Shown one piece after another: positions 43,645 to 54,398 of a DNA stretch of 64,000 nt. Source of the stretch: Eurosta solidaginis (taxonomy: Eukaryota > Arthropoda > Insecta > Diptera > Tephritidae). Each line of letters begins with the position of its first letter. Positions within the stretch are counted from its first letter, which is position 1. The translations under genes were made by a program, and so were the position numbers. The notes below the pieces were generated by a model, which was not told where the DNA came from, did not search any database, and worked only from the letters and a program-made list of their open reading frames with translations. Where the stretch lies: assembly GCF_040869045.1 (NCBI RefSeq), contig NC_090319.1, positions 50,192,779-50,256,778 on the forward strand. The letters are read 5' to 3'.

Positions 43645-46600
43645 TTTTTATACTCAGTTGAGCAGAGCTCACAGAGTATATTAAGTTTGATTGGATAACG
43701 GTTGGTTGTACATATATAAAGGAATCGAGATAGATATAGACTTCCATATATCAAAATAATCAGGATCGAAAAAAAATTTGATTGAGCCATGTCCGTCCGT
43801 CCGTCCGTTAACACGATAACTTGAGTAAATTTTGAGGTATCTTGATGAAATTTGGTATGTAGGTTCCTGAGCACTCATCTCAGATCGCTGTTTAAAATGA
43901 ACGATATCGGACTATAACCACGCCCACTTTTTCGATATCGAAAATTTCGAAAAACCGAAAAAGTGCGATAACTCATTACAAAAGACAGATAAAGCGACGA
44001 AACTTGGTAGATGGGTTGACGCTATGACGCAGAATAGAAAATTAGTAAGATTTTGGACAATGGGCGTGGCCCCGCCCACTTTTACAAGAAGGTAATTTAA
44101 AAGTTTTGCAAGCTGTAATTTGGCAGTCGTTGAAGATATCATGATGAAATTTGGCAGGAACGTTACTACTATTACTCTATATGTGCCAAATAAAAATTAG
44201 CAAAATTGGATTAAGAACACGCCCGCTTTTGAAAAAAAAATTTTTTTTAATTCAAATTTTAACAAAAAATTTAATATCTTTACTGTATATAAGTAAATTA
44301 AGTCAAAATTCAACTCCAGTAATGATATGATGCAACAAAATACAAAAATAAAAGAAAATTTCAAAATGGGCGTGGCTCCGCCCATTTTCATTTAGTTTGT
44401 CTAGAATACTTTTATTGCCATAAGTCGAACAAAAATTTACCAATCCTTCTCAAATTTGGTAGGAGCATAGATTCTATGACGGTAACTGTTCTCTGTAAAA
44501 ATGGGCGAAATCGGTGGAATCCACGCCCAGTTTTTATACACAGTCCACCGTCTGTCCTTCCGCTCGGCCATTAACACAATAACTTGAGCAAAATCCGATA
44601 TATCTTTACTAAACTTAGCCCACGTACTTACCTGAGCTCACTTTTTCTTGGTATAAAAAATGGGCGAAATCTGGCCATAACCACGCCCACTTTATCGATA
44701 TCGAAAATTACGAAAAATGAAAAAAATGCCATAATTCTATACCAAATACGAAAAAAGGGATGAAACATGGTAACTGGATTGGTTTGTTGACGCAAAATAT
44801 AACTTTGGAAAAATCTTTGTAAAATGGGTGTGACACCTACCATATTAAGTAGAAGAAAATGAAAAAGTTCTACAAGGCGAAATCAACAGCCCTTGGAATC
44901 TTGGCAGGAATACTGTTAGTGGTATTGCATATATAAATAAATTAGCAGTACCCGACAGATGATTTTCTGGATCACCTGGTCCACATTTTGGTGGATATCA
45001 CGAGAACGCCTTCACATATACATCTAAGGGCCACTCGCTTTTAAAACCCTCATTAATACCTTTAATTTGATATCCATATCGTACAAAAACATACCAGAGT
45101 CACCCCTGTCCCACCCTAATGGCGATATCTCGAAAAGGCGTCCACCTATAGAACTAATGCCCCCTCTCTCTTAAAATGCTAGTAACACCTTTCGTTTGAT
45201 ACCCATATCGTACAAACATTCTAGAGTAACCCCTGGCCCACCCTAATGGCGATATTTCGAAAAGGCGTCCACCTATAGACCTACTGTCCACTCCCTCTTA
45301 AAATGCTCAGTAACACCTTTCGTTTGATACCCATATCGTACAAACATTCTAGAGTCACCCCTGGCCCACCCTAATGGCAATATCTCGAAAAGGCGTCCAC
45401 CTATACACCTAATGCCCACTCCCTCTTAAAATGCTCAGTAACAGCTTTCGTTTGATACCCATATCGTACAAACATTCTAGAGTCACACCTGGCCCACCCT
45501 AATGGCGATATTTCGAAAAGGCATCCACCTATAGAACTAAGGATTACTCCCTTTTAAAATACTCATTACCACCTTTCATTTGATACCCATATCGTACAAA
45601 CACATTCTAGAGTCACCCTGGCCCACCCTAATGGCGATATCTCGAAAAGGCGTCCACCTATAGACCTAATGTCCACTCCCTCTTAAAATGCTCAGTAACA
45701 CCTTTCGTTTGATAGCCATATCCTACAAACATTCTAGAGTCACCCCTGGCCCACCCTAATGGCGATATCTCGAAAAGGCGTCCACCTATAGACCTAATGT
45801 ACACTCCCTCTTAAAATGCTCAGTAACACCTTTCGTTTGATACCCATATCGTACAAACATTCTAGAGTCACCCCTGTCCCACCCTAATCGCGATATCTCG
45901 AAAAGGCGTCCACCTATAGACCTAATGCCCACTCCCTCTTAAAATGCTCAGTAACACCTTTCGTTTGATACCCATATCGTACAAACATTCTAGAGTCACA
46001 CCTGGCCCACCCTAATGGCGATATCTCGAAAAGGCGTCCACCTATAGAACTAAGGATTACTCCCTTTTAAAATACTCATTACCACCTTTCATTTGATACC
46101 CATATCGTACAAACACATTCTAGAGTCACCCTGGCCCACCCTAATGGCGATATCTCGAAAAGGCGTCCACCTATAGACCTAATGCCCACTCCCTCTTAAA
46201 ATGCTCAGTAACACCTTTCGTTTGATACCCATACCGTACAAACATTCTAGAGTCACCCTTGGTCCAGCTTTATGGCGACATCTCGAAAAGGCGTCCACCT
46301 ATAGAACTAAGGATTACTCCCTTTTAAAATACTCATTACCACCTTTCATTTGATACCCATATCGTACAAACACATTCTAGAGTCACCCTGACCCACCCTA
46401 ATGGCGATATCTCGAAAAGGCGTCCACCTATAGACCTAATGCCCACTCCCTCTTAAAATGCTCAGTAACACCTTTCGTTTGATACCCATATCGTACAAAC
46501 ATTCTAGAGTCACCCTTGGTCCACCTTTATGGCGATATCTCGAAAAGGCGTCCACCTATAGAACTAAGGACTACTCCCTTTTAAAATACTCCTTACCACC

Positions 46601-47638
46601 TTTCCTTTGATACCCATATCGTACAAACACATTCTAGAGTCACCCCTGGCCCACCCTAATGGCGATATCTCGAAAAGGCGTCCACCTATAGACCTAATGC
46701 CCACTCCCTCTTAAAATGCTCAGTGACACCTTTCGTTTGATACCCATATCGTACAAACATTCTAGAGTCACCCCTGGCCCACCCTAATGGCGATATCTCG
46801 AAAGGGCGTCCACCTATAGACCTAATGCCCACTCCCTCTTAAAATGCTCAGTAACACCTTTCGTTTGATGCACATATCGTACAAACACATTCTAGAGTCA
46901 CCCCTGGCCCACCCTAATGACGATATCTCGAAAAGGCGTCCACCTATAGACCTCATACCCACTCCCTCTTAAAATGCTCAGTAACACCTTTCGTTTGATA
47001 CCCATACCGTACAAACATTCTAGAGTCACCCCTGGCCCACCCTAATGGCGATATCTCGAAAAGGCGTCCACCTATAGACCTAATGCCCACTCCCTCTTAA
47101 AATGCTCAGTAACACCTTTCATTTGATTCCCATATCGTACAAACACATTCTAGAGACACCCCTGGTCCACCTTTATGGCGATATCTCGAAACGGCGTCCA
47201 CCTATGGAACTAAGGATCACTCCTTTTCAAAATACTCATTAACAGCTTTCATTTGATACCCATATCGTACAAACACATTATAGAATCACCCCTGGTCCAC
47301 CTTAATGGGGACATCTCGAAAAGGCGTCCACCGATAGACCTAAGGCCCACTCCCTCTTAAAATGCTCAGTAACACCTTTCATTTGATACCCATATCGTAC
47401 AAACAAATTCTAGAGTCAGCCCTGGTCTACCTTTATGGCGATATCCCTAAATGGCGTTCATCCATAGAACTATGGCCTATTCTCTCTTAAAATACTCTTT
47501 AATACCTTTCATTTGATACACATGTTATACAACCACATTCCAGGGTTACCCCAGATTGATTTTCCTTATTTTGTCTCCATAGCTCTCAACTGAGTATGTT
47601 ATGTTCGGTTACACCCGAACTTAGCCTTCCTTACTTGT
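43645..47638 (+). mobile_element. Family-A HINE-like element with ~20-monomer array
   Basis: The 5' end TATACTCAGTTGAGCAG with the terminal hairpin, a body with CCACGCCC words (43,918, 44,217, 44,520, 44,680), the 128-130 bp array, then CTCAACTGAGTATG, the GTTCGG/CCGAAC hairpin and CCTTCCTTACTTGTTT. The body is a close copy of 23,583-25,295 and the inverse of 37,575-40,810. No protein. Confidence 0.75.
44980..47545. repeat. 128-130-bp minisatellite array, ~20 monomers
   Basis: GATACCCATATCGTACAAAC or close variants occur about 20 times from 45,075 to 47,515 at 126-130 bp spacing. Units contain CACCCCTGGCCCACC, GGCGATATCTCGAAAAGGCG and TCCACCTATAGA. Two types alternate: one with CTAATGCCCACTCCCTCTTA and one with CTAAGGATTACTCCCTTTTA, suggesting higher-order duplication. 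They are the inverse complement of the 37.7-39.5 kb monomers. Confidence 0.9.
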
Positions 47639-48583
47639 TTATTTTATATTTATCTTAAAAATCGTTTAGATATGTTCAAATTTCACCAAATGCTTACGTG
47701 TATAGCATATATTGTTGTCTGAGAAAATCATAGATACCGGTGGTATATATAGTATATATCCCATACAACCGATTGTTCAGATAAGAAACTTTTCGCAATT
47801 TCTACCCCATTTTAACAGTTATAAGCTTCAAATTTCACCGATTGCTTACGTATATAGTATGTATTGTTGTGTCAAAAAATCATAGAGATCGGTGATATAT
47901 ATAATATATATATGATGGTATATATAGTATATATATATAGTATATATATATTTTTTTTACGATTTCGGCCCCATTTTAACACCTAGAAGCTTCAAATTTC
48001 ACCAAATGCTTACGTGTATAGCATATATTGATGTCTGAAAAAATCATTGAGATCGGTGGTACACATAGTATATATCTCATACAACCGATTGTTCAGATAA
48101 GAAACTTTGCGCAATTTCTGCCCCGTTTTAACAGTTAGAAGCTTCAAATTTCACAAAATGCTTACGTATATAGCATATATTGTTGTCTGAAAAAATCATA
48201 GAGATCGGTCGTATATATATGATATACTTCATGTAAACTGTCATTTTGACCCCTTTTTTACGGTTAGAATCTTCAAAATTCATCAAATTTCATCAAATAG
48301 TTACGTTTTCGTCATATATTTTTGAAATACGTGATTCGTAGTCATAGTTTTTACACGCAGACCACAAAAAACCTGAAACTTTGCATCCTCACACAAAGTA
48401 CATACCCGTTTTTTATTTTATATTTATCTTAAAAATCGTTAAGGTATGTAGATCTGTTTACTATATATTTCATATTTTATACAGCCGATTAATTGGATAT
48501 TACGAATCGGATAAGAATATTGTTCAGCCCCATTCATGAAAGGTATGAAGTATTTGGCACAGCCGAAGACAATCCCGTCCTTA
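47639..48583 (+). mobile_element. Family-B continuation and 3' terminus
   Basis: After the family-A insertion: TTTATTTTATATTTATC, four to five repeat units (47,670-48,300), the GCAGACCACAAAAAACC segment, then TTTTATTTTATATTTATC again. The 3' end follows: TTCATGAAAGGTAT (exact inverse of the 5' motif ATACCTTTCATGAA) at about 48,534-48,547, hairpin TTTGGC/GCCGAA, and CCTTACTTTTTT near 48,583. Confidence 0.65.
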
Positions 48584-49227
48584 CTTTTTTATTTTCTTTT
48601 CGCAAAAGCAAACAAGGCTCATAAGGATGGAGTGGGAGAAAGAAGAGCGTTTGTTTGAAAATCAATGCTAAAAGCGTCTTAAGCATTATTTAGCTAATAT
48701 ATGTAATAGGTAATGCAATTGTAGCATAGTAAATAGTTGAAAGAACTAACGTCATTCATGCGAATACCTAATTATATAATATAATAGCGCTAATGAAATC
48801 TTTTCTATCAAAGGCCCACCCAAGCTTTCTAAGTAAAATCATTGCAAGAACAGCTTAAGCTAAAACTTCGCAGACTTAATTTTTCTGTTAAATTATTATG
48901 TTTATCAACCTTTAATTTTTTGGTTTAATGGCCTACCGAAAAGGTAAAATAGAAATATACATAAATGTAAATATTAATATTTCAAAGAAACATTTCAAGT
49001 TTTTAATTATTCTGCCGAATTAAACAAATGAACCCTGAATGAGGGTTACGAGCATTGATGACAAAGGTAAATAACTTTTGATATTAAGCCAAAAACCATA
49101 TCTTCATACCTACATACATACTCGTATGTATCTGTGTAGGTGTGAATATAAATTTGTACATTGAGGTATGACTAATTGCTTGTAAGACATTTTTCGTTGG
49201 AAAGGTTAAAGTCGTTGCGGGTTCTTA
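48584..49227. other. No recognised feature
   Basis: AT-rich sequence with short ORFs only and no repeat partner. Confidence 0.35.
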
Positions 49228-49645
49228 TACCTCTCATGAATATGTAATATGAATACGAATCTCAAAATTGTAAGTCCTTGAAGAAGAAAATATAGACCCA
49301 TCAATGAGTATACTGAAATGATCGGGATGACGAGCTGACCTGATTTAGCCATGCCTCTCTGTCTGCTTGTTTAAACGCAAAACCCTAAAACTTTGAGATA
49401 TCCTCATGAAATTTGGTGAGCTAAGAAATTTGGGTGGCCGATTGCTCATTTGTCACAACTGGCCGGTTTGGACCACTTCTAACATATATCAGCCCTACAA
49501 CCGATTTAAAAAAGAAGGGGTTTTGTCATTTGTTCCTCATTTTAACAGCTAGAAGATTCAAATTTCACACGATGATTACATATTAGGCATAGATTTTTGT
49601 TGATCTGATCTGTCGAGATCTGTCAAATATATAGCAGCATTAAGA
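49228..49645 (+). repeat. Diverged family-B 5' fragment
   Basis: TTATACCTCTCATGAATATG, then GAGCTGACCTGATTTAGCCA, CTCTCTGTCTGCTTG and TTTAACAGCTAGAAGATTCA, in the family-B order with many differences. It ends after one repeat-like unit. Confidence 0.6.
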
Positions 49646-49667
49646 GACCGCTAAAGTCGCAGCTAAC

Positions 49668-49890
49668 TGCGCTAACATAACCCTCATATGGGTACATAGT
49701 CATAGGAACATCGAGAGCAACGAGAAAGCAGACAAACTTTCAAGTAAAGGGGCACTACTGCAGGCTGCGCAGGCAGTCGAGATGCTTCGCCCACTTGTAT
49801 CAATTAAAAGAAACATACCTTGTAGAATCAAGGAGTTAGCGGTCTCCAACTGGTACCCCTCGGATACCAAGCAAAGTGGAATTCTGTTAC
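49668..49890 (+). pseudogene. LINE RNase H C-terminal remnant
   Basis: The + strand translates as NITLIWVHSHRNIESNEKAD, then LSSKGALLQAAQ. This matches the end of RNase H in I-type LINEs (I-W-V-P-G-H-x-x-I-x-G-N-E-x-A-D). P-G is replaced by H-S and one G by S. No flanking RT is visible, so this is an isolated fragment. Confidence 0.65.
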
Positions 49891-49909
49891 AAATATGAAT
49901 GTATCATAC

Positions 49910-50130
49910 ACATATTTAGCAGGCGAGGCTCTGGCGACCCCAAGTTCCTCACGGAACTAGGGGTTGGGAGCGGGATGGCCTAGAAGGTTTGATGTGGTTA
50001 TATAAATCGTTCCCGAGATGGTAGCGCTAGTACCTTAATGGTGCTTTGTTACCGGAACGTACCGGATCTCTATCCATCAACATCGATAAGACTACCCAAA
50101 ACCTTCGGGGAGTGTCATTGTTGTTAATAC
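49910..50130 (+). repeat. Short interspersed repeat, family C, copy 2
   Basis: It matches 3,345-3,560 in order: AGCAGGCGAGGCTCTGGCGA, CCTAGAAGGTTTGATGTGG, TTATATAAATCGTTCC, GGTGCTTTGTTACCGGAACG and ACCTTCGGGGAGT. It ends near a GTTGTT tract. Confidence 0.65.
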
Positions 50131-50560
50131 AACAACATATCGATATGTTAACAAGTGTTAATGCGTTTTTTATCGATAACAACCGTTATCGATCAGTTAT
50201 GGGTTTGTTATTTAATTGTTATCGGTTTCTTATCGACATTTTAACGAGGAGCAATAGATTAGTTATCGAGCCGTTTTAAATTTTTTTATCGATAGCAAAA
50301 TTTATTGGTAAGACTTCGTTTTTATCGATGCATTGTTGATTTTGTTAAAGATGAGTTGTCAGTTTGGTAGTGGAAAGTTACCGATTTGCAATAGATAAAT
50401 CAGTTACAGCAGTGCCACCGATTTTGTTATCGACGACTTAATAGTTTTGTAATCGGCGTGTTATCCATTTGATATCGTCGACTAATCGTTTGTTATCGAA
50501 GTGTTATTGTTTAGTTATCGGTAACAGCCTAATCGACGGCTCACCCGTTTTTTAATCAAA
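50130..50560. repeat. Degenerate TTATCGA array with DREF-like sites
   Basis: Around 15 ATCG-centred words (TTATCGAT, GTTATCGG, TTATCGAC, TAATCG) recur every 15-40 bp. At least two are the palindrome TATCGATA (near 50,172 and 50,288), the core bound by DREF and BEAF-32 in Drosophila. Whether it has any regulatory role is unknown. Confidence 0.6.
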
Positions 50561-51763
50561 TATATATCGTTGACACTTTATATAAGATTTCAAACTGATC
50601 TCTTAAGAATCCAGACAACATTTTCCCAAATCCCAAACGAATCCCGAAAAAAGCCAATAAAAAGTGCAGAAAACATTTACTATTCCCAACATTTCGTTAC
50701 CAGTTTCATTCATTTCAGTATGAAATTAAAATTTCGTACTTTTTCTTACATTGTACCAAGCAGTAGTAGGGGTACCAAGAAAAATGCCATCTTGGTTGGA
50801 GCATCATCTTTCATCTTTTAAAACGTGGTTGAAGTGACCATGACCAAAAGGACCTGGACACCTCTGCTTAGGCCTAAAGATAGGCTTTTCGTTCTGGTCA
50901 CCATTCCTGAAAACACAATCTTTTCATTTTGGTGATCATTTAGATCAGGTTGAACATATTCAAAATAAAATCCCTAAAAAGAAAAATGTTTGATATTGAC
51001 CTTGATATGATCGGCTATAATAAAAATATCAATCATGACCTAAAGAGACCGCAAAGTAAGAAACTTTGTGTGGCTGAAACCAGAATTGTTGCTGTACTGG
51101 CAGATTGAGACTTATCTGTTTGTCAGCTGGATTAGCAAAGAAGCGACGGTTTCCATCTAAAGTGATTTTAAAAGAAACGTTATGGTAAGACAACAAAGAA
51201 TCAAAGTGATATGCTGACAAGTGAGCTGACTTTAAAATCAGCAAAGTAATTATCACGTGATTATTAAAATCTTCGTTGGCAATAACAGCTTTGAGAGAGT
51301 CAAGATGGTATCATATGCAGAACTATTTCGTTCTAACTTACCTTAGTTTTTCCCTGATATTGCAGATGTTTTAGGAAAACAAGGTTCAAGCTCTAATTTA
51401 AGCATTAGAAAAATATTCGACCGCCGATTGCTTAATTGTATTATGTACTGAAACTTTCTTTACATCAGTTTTAACAAACGTAATTGGTGATCAGAGAAAA
51501 GAATGGAAAAGAGTATAGCCTTTGGGCAAGGTCACAGCAAAGTTTGTGGTTTCAGCAAAAACGAAAAACACAATTTTTTGACATTTCGACAACGTATTTT
51601 TTTAATAACTCGAGCTTGCAAAAATTTAGCTTTTTCGAAGCTTTAATCAAATATAATTGTCAAACCTTATTTTAATATTGTCTGCATTTAAATTTTGTAT
51701 CATCAGATGAACGGTCAAACAGTGCGTTCTTTCATGCTAGTTTTGTGTTACGAGCCGGACCCG
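50561..51763. other. No confidently recognised feature
   Basis: A minus-strand ORF at 51,256-51,029 (75 codons) has ordinary composition. Upstream on the same strand, at about 51,345-51,338, is an AAG|GTAAGTT splice-donor match. No domain was recognised and no acceptor could be defended, so I do not call an exon. Confidence 0.3.
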
Positions 51764-52122
51764 CGCGCATCATGTGCAACAAATATAAAAGTACCATATC
51801 AAATATCAACAGAAATCAGCTGTTCTATCAATCGAACATCTATAAATAAATAATAGTTTAAAAAACTAAAAAAAACAAACTTTTATAGCTAACCGAACTA
51901 AAAAATAGAAAATAATTTTCAATTAAAAAGAGTTTATATAACAGTTCGAAACGCCATCGGTCCATGGATGAATCCAACCCCACGGCACCGAAAAGGGCCA
52001 AGACGCAGAGAGGCGGGACACGGTCTTTCGCCGAAACTGCCAAGGGTCGGCAGATCATTGGCATTATAGACGAGAGCAGCGAAGATGGCAGGATCCCGAA
52101 AAATTTAATTAAATTTTATTAA
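51764..52122 (+). mobile_element. LINE 5' fragment: 5' UTR and start of ORF1
   Basis: A ~200-bp leader rich in short A runs precedes the ORF at 51,964. The sequence becomes AT-rich and stops at 52,122. Only the 5' end of the element is present, unlike the usual 5' truncation, so a deletion or a template switch must have removed the rest. Confidence 0.4.
51964..52122 (+). pseudogene. Truncated LINE ORF1 N-terminus, 52 codons
   Basis: ATG at 51,964 opens a 52-codon frame reading MDESNPTAPKRAK, then TRSFAETAKGRQIIGIIDES and SSEDGRIPKN, ending at TAA 52,120-52,122. The S-(F/Y)-A-E-x-x-K-G then (V/I)-D-x-S-x-x-x-G-x-(I/V)-P pattern is one I associate with ORF1 N-termini of insect LINEs with a basic start. 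The codons after IPKN are AT-rich and probably foreign. It is higher in GC than the surroundings, as expected for recently coding sequence. Confidence 0.45.
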
Positions 52123-52140
52123 TAACTTAATTAACTATCG

Positions 52141-52345
52141 TTAACCTTATGTCACCCCACCATCACATTATTGCATTGTCATCGAGCCTTGATACGTGTG
52201 CAAAGTTTCAATCAAACTTATGGCCATTCAAAGTGCTAATAAGGCCAATTGACCTTATGGCCGTTGACCTTATGTCACCACACCATCACATTAATGCATT
52301 GTCATCGGTCCTTGATACGTATGCAAAATTTCAAATTAATCAGAC
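52141..52345 (+). repeat. Two-copy tandem duplication, ~117-bp spacing
   Basis: CCTTATGTCACC, CCATCACATTA, TGCATTGTCATCG and CCTTGATACGT occur at 52,145-52,198 and again at 52,267-52,320. Confidence 0.7.
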
Positions 52346-53194
52346 TTCTAGAAACCGGTGAAAATTAAGCTCAAAGATTCCGTTACATACTTGCCAAGCT
52401 AATAAAAGCGTGTGAATTATATGCGCTTGCGCTGCCATCTGGCGAATGCTAGCAACAGCTGGTAATGCATTGTTAGTTCTAATCAAATGTTCACAATAGT
52501 GCAATAGTACAAATAGATTTCTTTGTTTGCTGACAATCGTTTATTTTTAACAAATTATTTTAATAAAATATAGTTAAACAAAAGCACTACGACTAATAAT
52601 GCCCGCTAATAGCACGAATCCCAATCTTTACAACCAACACTTTATTTATAGATTTCGATTCCAAATAAGAGCGAAAAAGGGACCTGTACATAGAAACAGC
52701 AATTAGGGTACGAAGAGAGTGAGCGCTGATGCCGAGCCGCGCTTATTTTCATGCGAGAAGAAAATTTGTGTATAACGCAGTGAATGCGAGAATCAGCGCT
52801 GAATTGTCTTGTTTGTATTGTCTTGTATGTAATCACTTTTATCGCACTGACAATCTCGACTGGGCTTTCAACGCCCGCTCTGTTCCTACCCTTATAAATA
52901 ATTATAATATTTTGCATACGAATATGTTACTCATACGACGCGTCATCCCTTAATATCCAGTATACCAGGACGGTGCATTAAAAATCCCATGAACGACCTA
53001 TCAACATCTTCAAACGGTGCTAAAACAGTCGAAGATATAAAATATGAATTTTGTTCCCGCTTAGCGACAGTCAAAGCGTAATGGTCAAAAGTCAGATGAA
53101 ACCATCGGCTATAGTTTTATCGATTTTAAGTATCATAGTCAAATTTGAACTTGGCCACATTTGCCTTAACCACATCCATTCGGCACCCAGATTT
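52346..53194. other. No recognised feature
   Basis: Short ORFs on both strands only; no domain or repeat partner. Confidence 0.35.
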
Positions 53195-53198
53195 ATAT

Positions 53199-53850
53199 TG
53201 TAACGAATTTGCTGCAAATTCCTCTTATTTGCCCTTTTGCTAGGTTCGTATCGCTAAACTGTTGAATAAATAACTCCAATATTGAATAATGGAAAAATGG
53301 CCTTTATTAAAATACTTCACAATAACACTCAAACTGTGCAACGAATAGCTTAATAACCAAACTGATAGCTCAAATGAAACTCCACTATTCAAAATAATAC
53401 TGCTATTGCTCGCTAGATATCGTCTTAGTCGTAACTGCTTGGCAACTCAAATCAAACTCTACTATTGGCCGCCAGATCGCGTGCTTAAACAAACTGATTG
53501 ATAGCTCAACTCAAACTGAATTACTTTTTACTCGCTTGCGCCACTTTTATAGTTTACGCTGCATACATCTAGGGTCTTCTATTTCCAGAACTTACCAACT
53601 ATTTCGAGTGTTTATAGTTCTCATATAGTTTCTACTTGTTTACAATTTTCTACTTTTCATCGTCTCTCAGATGAATGTGAGTTTGTAGTTTACAGTCTCT
53701 CGCACACACATAGGCGTATAAGTAAATGCATCTGTGTGTGACATCTCTCGGCTGCTTATATGTGTGTATACATCATTTGGTTATTGACGTAAATATCGCT
53801 TAGCATCGCCTTAGTGATGGTATAGCTTAGTGATGCTAATATCCGTGACA
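53199..53850 (-). repeat. 3' LTR, 652 bp
   Basis: TG...CA-ended. Because coding is on the minus strand, this left-hand copy is the 3' LTR. It contains GAATAATGGAAAAATGGCC and CACACACATAGGCG blocks shared by all four LTR copies in the window. Confidence 0.9.
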
Positions 53851-53864
53851 CGGCCCTCCACCTA
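53851..53864 (-). other. Polypurine tract
   Basis: On the minus strand AGGTGGAGGGCCG directly precedes the 3' LTR, the expected site for plus-strand priming. Confidence 0.7.
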
Positions 53865-54398
53865 AGTCTGATCGTCCCGATCAGACAAATCTCTCGATCT
53901 AAACGCTGCTAGCATCGCCAAATGTACCACTCTTCTACTCTGTGGTTTCTCAATGCTTTGTATGCGGTAGATGGTATCACTGATCTTCTTCACAACCTTG
54001 TACGGGCCTTCCCAGCTGCACCGAAATTTGGATGGAACACCTTTCCGCCGGTGAGGGTTGTATAATAGTACCAAATCTCCCTCCCGGAAACATTCCGAAT
54101 TATTTTCCTTGCCGTACCTGGGTTTCATCTTACTACTCATTATCCTGGATCGCTCCCTCGCACTCTGTTGCTCGGCCAATGAAGAACTACTTCGCAGAGC
54201 TTGCGCTGGACGGATTAGCTTTGCATAATCAGTATCATTCCGACGCTTCACAACAGTAGTGTGCCTTGGCTTGAAACCACCCTTGCACTCTTTCTTTGTT
54301 TTAGTACGTCCGTTAGGGCTTTTCAATGCCAGTGTTTCTCTCACAGGTACCTTCGGTTTTGATTTGTTTGGCCCATTTGTTCCATCAACCTTTACCTT
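53862..54398 (-). pseudogene. Integrase C-terminal tail (GPY/F domain) of pol
   Basis: The open frame continues in the same phase as gag after a single stop (54,401-54,399). It carries FREGDLVLLYNPHRRKG, KFRCSWEGPYKVV and DTIYRIQ. This is the chromatin/DNA-binding C-terminal region of gypsy integrases, with the GPY/F motif at WEGPY. It ends just before the polypurine tract. The zinc-binding and DDE catalytic domains of integrase are absent, so this is the surviving 3' edge of pol. Confidence 0.85.

Noticed and set aside
43587..44843. Several 60-100-codon ORFs in the family-A body
   Set aside because: Equivalent shadow frames occur in every family-A copy. They carry no domain and are broken differently in each copy.
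51029..51256. 75-codon minus-strand ORF with a donor-like site upstream
   Set aside because: A GTAAGT match exists at about 51,340, but no acceptor, domain or continuity could be shown.
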